A DNA stretch of 64,000 nt from Paralvinella palmiformis (GCA_025642065.1 JAODUP010000276.1:295001-359000), one strand, 5' to 3'. Positions 21,391 through 33,984 are shown, counted from the stretch's first letter. Notes: a model not told the origin generated them from the sequence alone. A program made the numbers and translations.

Positions 21391-23761
21391 ACCATCTGTT
21401 CGTGTCCTTCTATGCTAGAATGTGTATGTAGTCAATTTCCCCTAAATATGGCCATCGTACATTCCTAAATCTGTCAATGGCTAGGTTTGGATTAATGTCA
21501 AACAGTTGGACGTGTTGATCTGTTTTTGATAATTAAAAATACTGCTAGAGTGGACGGCCATAATGTATTAAGTGATATAGCTTTAAAATGTCCATAATGG
21601 GTTATAATAAGCAAAAGGAAAGAAATTACTGCATTACAAGTCCACAATAAAGTTACAAGGGTGTATTATAGCAACACTGTAGTACTCAAGTTATTAATCG
21701 ATTAGGTAATCACATTATGCCTCTTGTGAGCGATTAACAGTAAGCCGATATCATGTATATCTGTGAGGTACATGTTTCATGGGCTGAATAAACAACAGTT
21801 ACTACCCACAATCAAAGCCCATACACACTAGGCGTTGGAATGAGACCGACATGGTTAAAGCAGTTCAGGCAGTCAACTCAGGCTAGATGTCCCAACGAGC
21901 AGTCCAAATTACGTTTAATGTACCACGGGGGCAACACTTCAAACCCACCTCAATGAGAAGGTAACACTTGATGCAAATCGGGGAAGGATTTCTAGGTTCA
22001 CTTAGCATCAAGAGAGAAAACTGGTTGACTATGCATGTAACCGGGAATAGATCGGTGTACGATTCGGCAAGAAAGTTGTGAAGTCATACTTCGAAGCAAT
22101 TCGTTTGACCTTGATTAAGCACAATATGTTTAAGAAACTGGAATTGTGCTTTATCACAAGCCAATGAAGGTACTGGCGAGGTCTGGTACAAAATCACTAC
22201 GCAGTAGGTCAAGTGGAAACAAAGTAGTGATAACAGTTATTGCAGCCGTTAATGCTGATGGCGGGAAGTCTTTGATTTTGAGATTTTGTCAGATGTTATG
22301 CTTATGGACATTCTGATTAATGCTTTGCATTCACTACTTGACATGTGACACAAATCATTTAAACAGTTAACTGTTCTTGAAATAAGTCGATAAAAGATTG
22401 AACTTTTATAACCAAACTGTTGACCATTGTGTGTCTTTAGCCAGGAGTTTAAACGAACCCATCTTTGTGGAGCAATTATTTCATTATTCAGATTCAAATT
22501 GAAAACGATTCTCTAAACCTGACTATAGGCTTAGTACATAGACCATTGAGCATACATGCACGTGTGGGGTGGTTCTGCATATATCTGACCTACGATGCCT
22601 TTTCGGAGGGTTTATTCTCCAGTCTCTAGACTTTGATGTACAAAGGTCTAAATACCTTAGATTTAGAGGGTCTTGTCCATTTACCATTTTTGAGACTTTC
22701 AGTAAAGTTTGGATATCTTAGGTTCCAAAGGGCTATTTACGAAAGTGGCTTAGATCAAGTATTTACAGTGGTAGATCCTTAAAATTCGGTGTTTCGCCTG
22801 ACTGCCCAGCTACCACCCCATGCCAAATCAAACTGGCCTCGTTCTTCTGGTTGCCTGTTTCTGCTAATTTCTCCATATTATGCTTTACATAACAGATTTG
22901 GTAGTATGAATGTTGGGTGTACAAACGACTCTTTATTCAAGTATGATCACGTTAAAAAGGGTGGCCATGGTTAACTAAAAAGTACATATTCACTGGCCCG
23001 GATTAGGTAAAATGTGGCCAGGATATGGTGAAATCTTATATTTGGCTTCAAATTCATATAATACAAGATCATAGCATCTGAAAAATAAAGTGGCCACGAT
23101 TTGATTACATTACCCATTAAGTTTCTTTTATTTATACGGGCCCATGCAGTGTAACCAGAAATCAAATAATTCTACTATACAGCTAATCGATTCGATAAAT
23201 GGGTAAAATCTTCCATTAGTGGAATTATTTTTGGTTTTCAGAAATCCTCGATCAATGACGGTGTAACACGCCGACCAATTAGGAGCCGGCTTAACCCAGT
23301 TGGGGAATTCCCGAATGACGTTATTATTTCGGCAACTTAATACCAATAAATCGTTATTACTGGGTATTACCTGCTCAGGTTTCGGTTCAGATTCACGATA
23401 TTTGCCAGAAAAAAGAGCGCGGCTTTATATGGAACAATCCTGATCATTTTTATTGGCTTACCGATCGATCGGTTTTGAAGGAATGTTTGGCTAACTTTCA
23501 TAAACAGTGATTAATCCTATTGGCTATAAGACTACAATCATGATTTATATTTTAGCAATATCTTCAAGGGTCATGGGGCTGATAGAATATTCTCATCAAG
23601 CAGGTGGAAACCTTACTGAAGTATTGGAATTTTTCCTCTTCAGGATCTGACCAGAGAAAGTACACGGAGTTTGTTTCTTCCTTCGACTCCAATGACGTCA
23701 CTCAAATGCCCCTAGCGAATCAAGCAGAAACCACTTTGAGATTCCGTAAGTCTTCGGAAGT

Positions 23762-23833
23762 AGATAATAATAATATACAAAATTTATATGGCGCCCTATA
23801 TTACCTGTAAGAAGGTTACTCTAAGGCACTTGA
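23762..23833 (+). repeat. Dispersed repeat with ggcgcc fold
   Basis: An (ATA)n start, then atatggcgccctatattacctgtaagaaggt and ctaaggcact. It recurs with the same wording at 24311-24421 (atagcgccctatataacctg, ctaaggcgctta) and loosely at 27023-27101 and 39070-39150. The inner gcgcc and ggcgc can pair. Confidence 0.6.
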
Positions 23834-24310
23834 CAATAAATAAATCATATGGATGTAACAGATTTACATCTTTAAAAATACACAATTCCTTCCAGCCAAA
23901 TACATAATATATTCAGCTAGGAAAGGCTGAAACAAATAGATTAGTTTTTATCTTCTTTTTGAAGGTATCAATGGTCTTGCACTTTCTGATGGTTACTGGA
24001 AGCTTATTCCATAACGTTGCCAGCAGCCTTTCTGAAACATCTATTACCGTATGGCACTCCACGTGTTGTTGGTACGGCTAAGAATGCTCCAGACTCAGAC
24101 CGTGGAGACCTTGTCGGCTGATACGGTACGACAAGTTCCTCTAAGTACTATAGATACTATATTGGTATGCGGGAAGTATTTATAACGGATCATGGGCTTT
24201 CAAATTTCAAGCCGATTCAAGTGTAACAAACAAACAAAGAGGTTACCAGTCAACTATAATTGATTAGTCTCACCGCCATTACTATCAGAACTAAATGGCG
24301 TACAGTGCTT

Positions 24311-24421
24311 TTCTTGATAATAATAATAATAATAATATACAAAAATATATAATATACAAAATGAATATAGCGCCCTATATAACCTGTAAGAAGGTTACTC
24401 TAAGGCGCTTATTCTAGAAAG
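24311..24421 (+). repeat. Dispersed repeat with ggcgcc fold, second copy
   Basis: (ATA)n followed by tatagcgccctatataacct, gtaagaaggttactctaagg, cgctta. More than 35 bases after the microsatellite part agree with the copy at 23762, so the two copies are recent relatives 550 bp apart. Confidence 0.65.
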
Positions 24422-25315
24422 GTTCGTAGCACTCAAATATTTAACAAATCATAGTTTTCAAATAGCAGTTAACCCTTTCTGCGTGCGTTTTCGCGGTGTC
24501 CCGGCGAAAGTGTGCCGACGCGTTGCTTGCATGTCGCATTCGATAGTTACTCTTTAAGTCGACGTTATCTATAGTGATTTGTTGGCCCTTTATCAGAGTG
24601 TTTGTAATAATATTCGATTATTTACTTTAATCCGATATAGCTCGGAGTTGTTATGTTGCAGAGAGGGGAGGGGGGGGATGTTCTGTTAAAAAGAGCACTC
24701 TCTGGGCACAGTTGTTAGGTGGAGGCTGAGCTTCGCATTTTAAGCTTAACGGTTCCAGGGATATGCGATCATTAAGTTTTAACAGTTCCAGGGCTGTGGA
24801 TACAACACGAGAAGGTGGAAATCTTCTAATGACATCAGCAGCAGAATTCAAACTACGAATTTCCATCTAATTGCGTCCTAAAGCTGTTAGTGCGGGTGAG
24901 GCGCCCTAGCATTCAGAACGTGCGAACGTTCGCAAGACGCGTCTTAATTGTGCACTCGAATAATGTGAGCGGAACTTAAAATATCCCTTTCGTGTTCAGC
25001 AAACACAGGCACTCGTCGTCATATTGGGCGAAATAGAACAAAACCCTAGAAAAACGGCAAAGACACTATTGACAGATTTAGAGCCCGAAGGAGTGTGGAA
25101 TGGGGCGTCATCTGTTAGAGATTTCGCCGGCTGGTGCCTCCCTATGCGGACGTATAGAATGCGGACACGTCATCTGATAGCCGTGGATTAGGATGTTGGC
25201 TGTTGGCATTTCGTCACAAACACAGTAGGAAGTCGGTGGTGTCGAGCCGGGGGATTATGTTTTTGTTGTCGGCCGCCTCGACCGCAGCGCCATCACGCTC
25301 TCTCGTGGTTTTGTT

Positions 25316-25528
25316 CTCACTCACTCACTCACTCACACTCACTCACTCACTCACTCTCACTCACTCACTCACTCACTCACTCACTCACTCACTCACTCAC
25401 TCACTCACTCACTCACTCACTCACTCACTCACTCACTCACTCACTCACTCACTCACTCACTCACTCACTCACTCACTCACTCACTCACTCATTGACTGAC
25501 TCACTCACTCACTCACTCACTCACTCAC
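25316..25528 (+). repeat. (ACTC)n tetranucleotide tract
   Basis: About 210 bases of ACTC with few interruptions (cacactc, ctctcac, attgactg). The Leu-Thr-His-Ser open frame through it is an artefact. The same motif recurs at 36891-37025, 40440-40487 and 50985-51092. Confidence 0.97.
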
Positions 25529-26021
25529 CCATCCCATTCCGAAAGTAAAATATACCAAGAAGGCCCAAGTATTGTTGTTATTTACCCCTTCCCTTCCATA
25601 TTTACCCACGTCTTTTATATTAATTCCTATTCTGGCAAACCACTCCTAATCATAACCCATCCCCCCTCTCATACGAATCTCCAGTTGGTCTGACATATTT
25701 AGGATGAAAGAGGTCAAGGACATTACTTTATCAAACTAATTACACTGGCTGCTGTGTCATTTCTTTATCCAATCACCAGACACTATTAGCTGCTGCCGTG
25801 CAGGTGAGATCATCTTTTATATCATATCACCTTTATGCTTATTACTACTAATCTACATCGCAATCATCATCATCATCATCCTACTGATATTATCAGCCTA
25901 TGTGTATGATCAGCTGTCGATATGATCAGCTACTGATGCTATCAGCATATGAATATTATCTCATACTGATATTATCAACTACAGATATGATTTATTTGTG
26001 ATTACAAGCAGCTAAAATAAA

Positions 26022-26022
<1 letters not shown>

Positions 26023-26080
<58 letters not shown>
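26023..26080. repeat. (TA)n microsatellite
   Basis: About 58 bases of TA, followed by a second imperfect TA block to about 26110. Confidence 0.96.
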
Positions 26081-26082
<2 letters not shown>

Positions 26083-26177
26083 GTATTATATGATATATAT
26101 ATTATATATGTATACTAATGGCCTGTTATAGAATTGGTTTATCTAAAGCCGATCGATATCATTGAGAACGTTTTGTT

Positions 26178-26695
26178 GGTGACCGGAAAGAAAGTCACAG
26201 GGAAAAAGTCACAAATTGGCCTTGGAAATAAAGTAACACGAAAGAAAGTCACGGAAAAAGGTCGATATTGTATACATGTATTTTATTTATATATATTTTA
26301 TTGGAATGGAAATATGGAAGAAACGAAACAGATAGATGTACTAAATTCTAACGCATCTAAGGCGGATGTTCCAGCCGATGTCACGAAGAAATTAGGATCC
26401 TCAATACGATCAAGGCACAGGTTGTGAAGTCGCCCTCTCAGCTGTACATGCATAGCGCCGACGAGCTTATGTCGTTGAGGCGGGTTGCCAACAGCATCCT
26501 GTTGGATGACCGTACTCACAAGTTGTTAGTATACGTCATAGAACCCCCGACAACCACTACTTGATCGTTTGAGACATTTCCACCAGATGTTTATTTTGCG
26601 AGTTGCATGTTTTATGTAATAAATATCATCATCTTCTGAATTGAATGTTTTTAAATTGACCTTTTTCCTGTGAGTTTTCCCCTTTTTTTCCTAGA
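26178..26695. mobile_element. Possible foldback element with AAGTCAC repeats
   Basis: Several short repeats (gaaagaaagtcac, ggaaaaagtcac, gtcacggaaaaaggtc) lie on the left. An inverted counterpart (gacctttttcctgtgagtttt) lies on the right at about 26659-26680. No ORF and no clear target duplication. Confidence 0.35.
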
Positions 26696-27879
26696 TTGGG
26701 TTTGTTAACCTGGATTTGATACGATTTCTGTTTTGTTAGTACGTGCGTATATCAAGGCATCTCTCCGTGATCAAATGTTGGTGCATGTGCCTGCCGTACA
26801 TGCATTCGTGTTGATACACTTTCGCTTTCGGTTGACCGAAAATACGTTCGCGTGGATAAATATTCGCCTAAGACACACATTTCAACATGAAAATAAGCGA
26901 AGGTTAACTAGTTGGTTATGTGTCTTAATAACGATTTGCGCCTATAATGGCAGAACATCTGTTGCGTGTTCCATTGGCAGTTGAGGTATGTGCCGGATTG
27001 AAACAGGTTCGAGTCAGGGATGATAATAATAATGTAACGCGCCTTAGAGCAGCTATCTAACTGGATATATAAATATCACGTATTATTATTATTATTATTA
27101 TTATATCATATAACAGTTTTAGACAAGAACCCCCCATAAACATAAAGTTGTATGTTGTTGACGTAAATAAGATACAAAGGATTGATCCCCGTATAATACG
27201 ACATTTGATACTAAGCTTCGTAGGTTTTGTATTCAACTTTTGTATTCATCTTTTGTATTCAACTTCGACAGACTGTAATCAATTAGATAAAGAACTCCCA
27301 AGCCAGTCATTAACAGTTGCACGTATACCGTATTAAATATTTTTTTTCCAAAACATTTCATGACTAATAACATCGAATACCTTCGACAGATCACATAATA
27401 CAGTGAACGTGAATTCCAGTTCAGGCTTTGAGGTGGCATTACTACAGTGATTGAGTAGATGCAAGATTGGATGCATACTACAGTGTTTCGGTCGAAAACC
27501 ATTTTGGTGCTTCTAAGGTATATTGTTTTTTTGTTGTTGTTGTAGGAAATGATATGCATTTTGAGTTCGTCAAATATTTTCCAACATCAGTATTACTGGT
27601 GAATAAAAGAAAGCCCTATCTACACAAATACGGATTTACATGTTTGTTTGTATATATACTCATTATGTATATTACTATTGTTTGACCTCACTTACTACAT
27701 ATTGCACACAAGTGGCCGTTTATTTTCGCTATACGTTGTTGAAATTTTAAGGTCCGCTGCTATCTCGTCACAAACTTCTATCGCGCAAATATTCCCCAAA
27801 AGAATCGAGCTCAGCCGCGCACCTTGCTAGTATAGGGGTGGGGCAAACTCATAGTCCAGGCACACTGCAGCATTCATCA

Positions 27880-28330
27880 ACAAATGATCGGATACAGTGG
27901 AAATTTAGGATGGATAAGCGAGTCTGAAAAGGTGAGTTTTCAAATGGTGACCGAAAGAAACCATGCTATTTGATGACATAACATGTTCAAGAGTGAATTC
28001 CAAAGAGTAGGGACAGCAACTGAAAAAGCACGAGTTCGAGCATGAGATTTAAACCTGGGAACAGACAACAAATGAAAACCAGATGAACAGAGCTCTCTGG
28101 ATTTAGGTGCTAGAGGCTGCATGGATACGAAAGTTATCCGGAAGAAAGAGTTTCATAGGCAATGGTACAGGGTTTGGAAATGTTGCGAGATTGAACAAGG
28201 AACCAGTGAAGAGATTTCAGGAGTGGCACAGAATGAGAAAACCGTTTTGATAACCCCAGCTAAGAAGTTCTGAATACAATGAAGTTTTAGAATATCCTTA
28301 GATGTGATGTTATAATTTAAAATTATTTAA
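27880..28330 (-). mobile_element. LINE 3' remnant (reverse transcriptase tail)
   Basis: Minus-strand open stretch reading LLSVPRFKSHARTRAFSVAV followed by PTLWNSL. This is the standard C-terminal end of CR1/L2/Rex-like reverse transcriptase ORFs (RAFSVAAPTLWNSLP). Upstream blocks (SRELCSSG, LFNLATFPN) are degraded by stops. It is in the opposite direction to the LINE at 4079. Confidence 0.75.
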
Positions 28331-29260
28331 TAATTATTTAAAACCGTTTGTCAGTTGATACATCAAAGTAAGCGTCAGTGGTTACATATTATGTATGGCA
28401 CTGGTGATGGAAAAGTTTGTGTTAGCGTTTATATAAAAGTGTGTGTGTGTGTGTTGTTACTGGTTATATGCCTAGTATAGTTATTTTTAGTGATTACATC
28501 AAATGATACACTCGTAGTTTCCTAGTGATTACGTCAAAACTGTGTTAGGAGTTATGTCAAACTAACTAAATGTCACAACATTGTGCTATATCAGAATGCG
28601 CACCAGTGGACATATATCAAAGTGTTTTAATGATAGTTACAAAATATGTGGCCATATTTACGTGTAATTTACAATTGTGTTTCACGCGGTATCCCATGAT
28701 ATTTCAAGTCTCATTTCTATTATTGGTTATTTATACAATTTAATTGGTAGATATCGCCAAGGCTGTGGCTGTCAGTATATTATTATCCCTATAAGAGTTT
28801 CTCTCCGAGTGTTATTTGGTTGTTTCGGTGATGTGTCTAGGTGTACGTCTTGTTACTGATTAGGCCGGTTGGTGTCAGCGAGTCTATCAAAGTGTCACTT
28901 ATGTTCATAAAGCGGGTGTCGGTTGTTATGCAGTTCAGCGTCACTCAATGATGTTCCTCTCCTGTCAGTAGTGCCGTTACCCGATTGTGTCTTCAATTTG
29001 ACATTCACCCGCTGAGTAACTATTTTGAGAACCACGTGGCTTACAACACATCGTTCAGTGTGTTACTCCGCCATTGATGCGGTGATGTTGTACACACGCC
29101 ACCCAATGCGGTGATTCAATAAATCAATCATGACCGATTTTCATCAATCGGAAAAAGTAGGTTCTTGAATAAGCTAGATTTCTTGTCCGGTCGATTAAAG
29201 CGTGGCTCTGGCCGAAGCTACATCACTGCATCCGTTCCGGGCATGTCAAAATTACGTGAC

Positions 29261-29411
29261 CACAGATCACTACCACCCAAGTTTGAATCTCGGCGTGGGC
29301 ATATCTGAAGGATGTTTCATCTTAGACTTCGCTTCATTACCTTTGGAGCTCGCTCGGCCTATTTAGGCTATCATATGCACAAAAGCGTCCGTAAAATATC
29401 AATCATCATCA
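29261..29411 (+). mobile_element. SINE family A, 5' truncated
   Basis: Starts at cacagatcactaccacccaa, followed by tttgaatctcggcgtgggca, ttcgcttcattacctttgga and aatatcaatcatcatc. The first about 40 bases of the head are replaced by unrelated sequence. Confidence 0.87.
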
Positions 29412-29778
29412 CCGAGCCGCACCGCAATGACTTATCGGTGGTTAGCCCTCATTGGATCTGAGTCTATATTCTCAGTCTCACACTCGCACCGCCGTATTAT
29501 ATAGGATAAGCCGGCATATGCTCGCACGTATCTCTTTCGCTGTGAGCGAAACAGATTGTTGATCATTATACCTTTAAAGGTGAGGGGAAAATTTTACATT
29601 TCAAAGTATATATAACGTAACAAACAATTATTTTATTACTTATCAGATGCACTACCACACACTCAAACCAATTTTAACCACCAGCTATCATATTTCCATT
29701 AAAATGTTCCCTAAATCCTTAATTTCCGAACTTTCACAAGCCAGTGTTAGTGTGTACTACACTCGCTAGAGATTATCG

Positions 29779-30771
29779 TGTGACGTCATCTTTGCCAAAC
29801 ATCACGTAGTACTATAGCTTTGTTTACAAGCATTCTGACCAGTTGACAGACAAAATGTCAGATTCCGACAAATGTTTCAACATTCTCAGGGATATCAAGA
29901 CCTCTAGCTTTGAACCACTTGCTAATAAGGTCACAGACCGTATTATTTGTGAGGAATTAGCTGCAGCAAGTGCAGACGTGGATCTAGAACGGTCACCTAT
30001 GCCACCGACACCCGGCCCCGGTCCACATTTTGTTTGTGTTGTTATAAGCTTAATTGATAAGTCAACACACTGGGCCTGAATGATAATATTTCCCTCTTCC
30101 TATCAGATAACATCATTTAAAATAAAGTGATATTTGTCTGTACACGAGAGCCCGGTGGGTGCATATGTGGCCTATACAGGAATGTGCCGCCCTCGGTGGA
30201 ACAACTACTAGACTAGTTTAACAGTTTAGTAGTGTCTACAATACACAGCCATAGGAAACTTTGAGTAGGCCTAAGTAAATTAACAAATATTTTTGAATAA
30301 TAATAATTTGACTTATTCTCGAATGCGCGAACTGTTGACTGTCCAATAGTTTGACTGTCCAATTGTCGCTCAAACATACCCGTTACATATTCAATTTCTC
30401 TATGAAATTGCTGACATCACCCGGTTTGTCAAATATAGTTGGAATAACATATTCTGTGCACCTGACACTCTTCATGTCATATCCAAAGCTGATCGTGCCA
30501 TAGACGGCGCAATAATGAATGTCCGCTTCTGAAAGTGTGTCCCGCAGAGCTTGCTACGGCAAAGTTAAAGTTGGCTTCCACTTCACTCATTGCTCATTGT
30601 TTTGGATGAATGAATGCATACTCCATCCATTCCCAGACCCATTTGCGCAATTGTATGCGATACAATACACCATTTTGTACATTTAACGAAGACAATATAG
30701 AACATGTAGCACAGGTTAAATAAGGCCACATGGACTGTTTGGGGTCTTTGTTTGGCAAAGATGACGTCACA
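29779..30771. repeat. 23-bp exact inverted repeat, 990 bp span
   Basis: tgtgacgtcatctttgccaa plus aca at 29779-29801 occurs exactly inverted at 30749-30771. Both arms contain the palindrome TGACGTCA. Between them lie a 78-codon plus-strand frame (29843-30079) and minus-strand open stretches. It could be the inner ends of a DNA transposon or two inverted copies of one repeat. Confidence 0.6.
29843..30079 (+). CDS. Small ORF, unrecognised
   Basis: 78 codons: MTDKMSDSDKCFNILRDIKT, then an acidic middle and a Pro-rich stretch (PMPPTPGPGP). Composition looks more protein-like than the chance frames around it, and it starts 42 bases inside the left arm of the inverted repeat at 29779. I do not recognise the family, and it may be a transposon-derived fragment. 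No splice sites or promoter could be assigned. Confidence 0.25.
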   Translation: MTDKMSDSDKCFNILRDIKTSSFEPLANKVTDRIICEELAAASADVDLERSPMPPTPGPGPHFVCVVISLIDKSTHWA

Positions 30772-30952
30772 TTCCGAAGATTCTCGATTAAAGTTTCGGC
30801 CATTGGAGATGCTAGCAAAATAAGTTTTAAAACCACTGTAACTTTTTATAGGGAAAAGATTAAATATATCTCTGATTGAAATTGATTTTAATATATAACA
30901 CTGACATTTTGACTTTGGGAAAATTTGCGACCTTTAATGACGATATGACCCT

Positions 30953-30958
30953 GTTTAT
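30953..30958 (-). promoter_or_regulatory. Possible polyadenylation signal of receptor gene
   Basis: AATAAA on the minus strand, about 790 bases downstream of the receptor stop codon and the first clean hexamer I see there. If used, the 3' UTR would include the SINE at 31461. Weak evidence. Confidence 0.2.
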
Positions 30959-31460
30959 TGCTAGACCCAACTTCTGCTCAGGTCTGGAAGCCTTTAATCC
31001 CCCATCATCCGCAGAAATTGCATCTGTCACCATCGCAGTCACCTGTAAGTTTTACCTTTTGTTTACTTTTTAATTGATAATAGACACAAATATGTTTTTT
31101 TAAATGAGGAAAATCACTTAAAAAACAGGATGTTATCTCGAAATGTCATTCCGTTCATTAATTGTGTGTCCACATCAAAGTGCCTGTTAATGATGTGTTC
31201 ATGGTGCCAGTCGTGTGTCAATCATTCAGGGTTTCACCCGCATGTCATCCAGTGTATCATGCAGGCTTTATATTGGTGTTTTATTACGGTATCACTGATG
31301 GTAATATCAATGTGTCATTCGTTCTGCCTTTAAGCGTAAACAATTGGGTTTTAGGTATATGTCGTGGGCACCCGCTTCTCCAGGTGCGTAGTACCTACAT
31401 TTTTGGTGTTTGGCGACGTGACTAATAACTACCTATGTGACTTACATCACTAAGACGGGG

Positions 31461-31624
31461 GCGCCTCCGTGGTCTAACGGTAGCGTGTTGGATCACAGAT
31501 CAGTACCACCTGAGTTCGAATCTCCGCGTGGGCATATCTGAAGGGTGTTTCATGTTTGACATCGCTTCATTACCTTTGGAGGTCGCTCGGCCCATTCAGC
31601 CTACCATGGTCTTAAGACATCATA
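31461..31624 (+). mobile_element. SINE family A in receptor 3' flank
   Basis: gcgcctccgtggtctaacgg, tagcgtgttggatcacagat, B box gagttcgaatctc, body ttcattacctttggaggtcg and ctcggcccattcagcctacc. The end diverges before the (ATC)n tail. It lies just downstream of the receptor stop, antisense to it. Confidence 0.88.
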
Positions 31625-31743
31625 CATGCCTCAGAATCACGTACATTCACACCAATAAGAACACTTCGGCTTAGACAAATTAAAAGTTTATGTCTGTTGA
31701 ATTCAGGATACCCCCCCCCAACATTTATGCATTAGTTCCTATG

Positions 31744-32666
31744 TTATAACCACATAATACCGTCAACATCGGTACCGTTCACAGCGACACCTGGATCACG
31801 GAACATCAATGAACCCGATGACGTCATTTCTCCCTTCTGACGCGGTTTATCCGATTGATGATCGACGGTGACGACTTCCGACGTAATCCCCGGATATGAA
31901 TTCGACCTGCAGATGGCGTGCATGCGCCGCATTTTCGGAGGGGGATCGGCAGCAGATGCTGACTGATCCAGAACGCTTGCCGAAGCATAAGAATTAGTGT
32001 GGGCGCGATCGGCGATTTCGGCTTCCGTCCGCATCACGGGAACATCAACTTCGTTCGCTTGTTGTCTACGCGTTTCTCCGGTTGCATCGCCATTGATTCG
32101 ATTGTCGTCATGAGGGGCATCTCCCGTCCATTCATCGGGGCATGCGCATTCCTCATTCTCGGTGTCGGATTCAACGTGAATCGCTCCGGATTCGTCGTCG
32201 CTTATGACCAGAGTATCGGTGGTCTCTTTCCGGTGATCCTGGAGCAGTTTCAGCGACGTCATCGGCGAGTCTTCCGTCAATTGGTGCTGGCACGACACGC
32301 GCGATGCATACAACATCGAGGCCATGCTGAGGGCGGCGCCGCAGTCCCGCCGGCGCCGCTCGCAGCGCGCCCACTTCCGGCGCGTCCTGTTCAGGCCTCG
32401 CATGCGCATGCGCCAGCCGAGGCCGCGCTTCGCCGAACCGTCCGCCTTTTGGTCGTTGTCGGTCGCCATCGTCGTGGAATAAACGCCTTGGAGCAGCGAT
32501 CCGGGTCGTCTGCGCCAATGGCAGCGCAATATCCGGATGAAAGCGCGCTTGAACTCGCGACTGGATAGCGCATAGATGATTGGATTCATCATGCTGTTGC
32601 AGTAGCCGAGCCAGAAGATGACTTTGAATAGCCACTCGGGGATGTAACAGGAATCGCACAAGGCCT
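31744..32666 (-). CDS. Aminergic GPCR, last exon (TM7 and tail)
   Basis: Terminal exon of a class A amine receptor of the alpha-1-adrenergic/octopamine-alpha group (Gq-type plasma-membrane receptors). Acceptor ttctgttccag at 32677-32667. The frame enters at GCC 32664 and ends at TAA 31744-31746, about 306 codons. Seen: third extracellular loop Cys pair CDSC, TM7 [14 protein letters not shown] with NPIIY, helix 8 [14 protein letters not shown] with a Cys suited to palmitoylation, then a long cytoplasmic tail with a basic stretch ([20 protein letters not shown]) and acidic segments. [10 protein letters not shown] resembles vertebrate alpha-1B, whereas GYCNS with NPIIYAL resembles invertebrate octopamine receptors, so the ligand is open. 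The intron just after TM6 is where vertebrate alpha-1 genes also split. TM1-TM6 are not in the window. Confidence 0.88.
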
Positions 32667-33116
32667 CTGGAACAGAATAAACAAGAAGACGCATAAATAT
32701 AAAAAAGCAAAACAATATCCGGCAAACGTTACCTGAATACATAAAGGAACAAAGCCAATTTAGCCTGCCGTAAATAGCCTTTAAAGGCGCAATTCCCTGA
32801 TTTCATTCCTGTTATAAAACTGGGAATAATTTCGCTGCTATAGTTATTATTGTGACGAGGTCGCTCGCTGTTGGATGTCATTCGAGTTCGCGTCGAGGCG
32901 AATTTGAAACAAGTCGCCATGTTTGTGCTTCGGTAACTTAAAACGTGATTATCGATTGACTTTAACTTAGTCAGAATATTCTTTCTCTATATGCGAGTAG
33001 TAATAAACATATTTACGGATATACGTCTATACGAATTCACGTTTCGAGATTCTCTGTGCCAGAGCCCTATTCTACATGGCTAACACCCCCCCCCCATACA
33101 CACGCACGCGCACACA

Positions 33117-33119
<3 letters not shown>

Positions 33120-33149
<30 letters not shown>
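33120..33149. repeat. (AT)n microsatellite after CA-rich block
   Basis: ccccccccatacacacgcac then about 30 bases of TA. Confidence 0.95.
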
Positions 33150-33153
<4 letters not shown>

Positions 33154-33512
33154 TATAGGCAGATAGACAAACAGGCAGACAGACATAACGATAATCAGAA
33201 ATAGATAGAACTACTTACATAAACATTGTCTATATTCATTAATTCTCAGCTGTAAACGCTAACAAACATTAATATCGTATCATTTGCTTTAAAAGCTAGA
33301 GTAAGATATTGTGTGTGCGTGTGTGTGTAATATGACTATAGTCAGAGTTATGAATAATAACTTGATGGCATTTATGCTTTATCGTTAGATATTGTATAAT
33401 TAGACGAGATCCGCTATCTTAATATATACGTGATGTATGATGGAGATGTCCACTTAGTGATTCCATAAAGTATTATTATAAACAATTTGGGTGGTTATGT
33501 AAGATTTATTTC

Positions 33513-33530
33513 CTCTCTCTCTCTCTCTCT

Positions 33531-33572
<42 letters not shown>
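33513..33572. repeat. (CT)n then (AT)n compound microsatellite
   Basis: About 9 CT units followed by about 19 AT units. Confidence 0.96.
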
Positions 33573-33577
<5 letters not shown>

Positions 33578-33984
33578 AAGATCAAGCCATATATTTCCAT
33601 ATATAAATGTGTATATGTTTTTTTATTAAACAAAACCCAAATACTCGATATTTAGAATGCTAATGCTGTCAACTTGTTTGAAGGGCAGTGCAAATATATT
33701 GCCTATTTTCGGCATTTGTATGGAAGTCTGTGCGATGCATTGTAATTTAGCGATTCAAGTTTGAGAAATATAGCAATGAAAAATATGCAGCTGTCACTTC
33801 TAAGCGTCTGTTATTTGCATTACAGCGGCTTGTTTTTTCCTACAGACATCTTCCGCTATGTCTCGTCGAAGCTAATGGCTTAGACTTGTTTTACATAATC
33901 GTTCTTTACACGGTCGATCATGTTAAGAAGCAAATTTAGTAACAACCTCAGTATTAACGGTAAACATCACACGTGCTTGGGGAC

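Larger units (their letters stand above)
14569..31743. other. Intergenic region DCAF13 to receptor
   Basis: About 17 kb between the DCAF13 start codon and the receptor stop codon. It holds a BEL/Pao remnant (15070-15715), family A SINEs (15906, 20659, 29261, 31461), an inverted-repeat element (17881-18190), a 47-bp minisatellite (19176-19692), (AT)n tracts, a 210-bp (ACTC)n tract, a minus-strand LINE tail (27880-28330) and a 23-bp inverted repeat around a small ORF (29779-30771). Stretches 16030-17880, 20860-23760 and 24420-25310 show no supported gene. Confidence 0.8.

Noticed and set aside
25203..25499. 98-codon frame with Leu-Thr-His-Ser repeats
   Set aside because: Translation of (ACTC)n, not a protein. 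The same applies to 36868-37107.
29843..30836. Transposon protein of the P2RX7 C-terminal-domain type
   Set aside because: The start of the ORF at 29843 reminded me of such proteins, but the expected Cys-rich WC.C core and the YR..AYR block are not present, so I do not claim it.
31999..32568. 189-codon plus-strand open frame over the receptor exon
   Set aside because: It is the antisense shadow of the receptor's GC-rich tail. Its composition (Arg, Ala, Pro rich) and lack of any domain support that.
32171..32725. 184-codon minus-strand frame overlapping the receptor exon in another frame
   Set aside because: Same strand, alternate frame. The receptor frame has TM7 and NPIIY, while this one has no recognisable domain.
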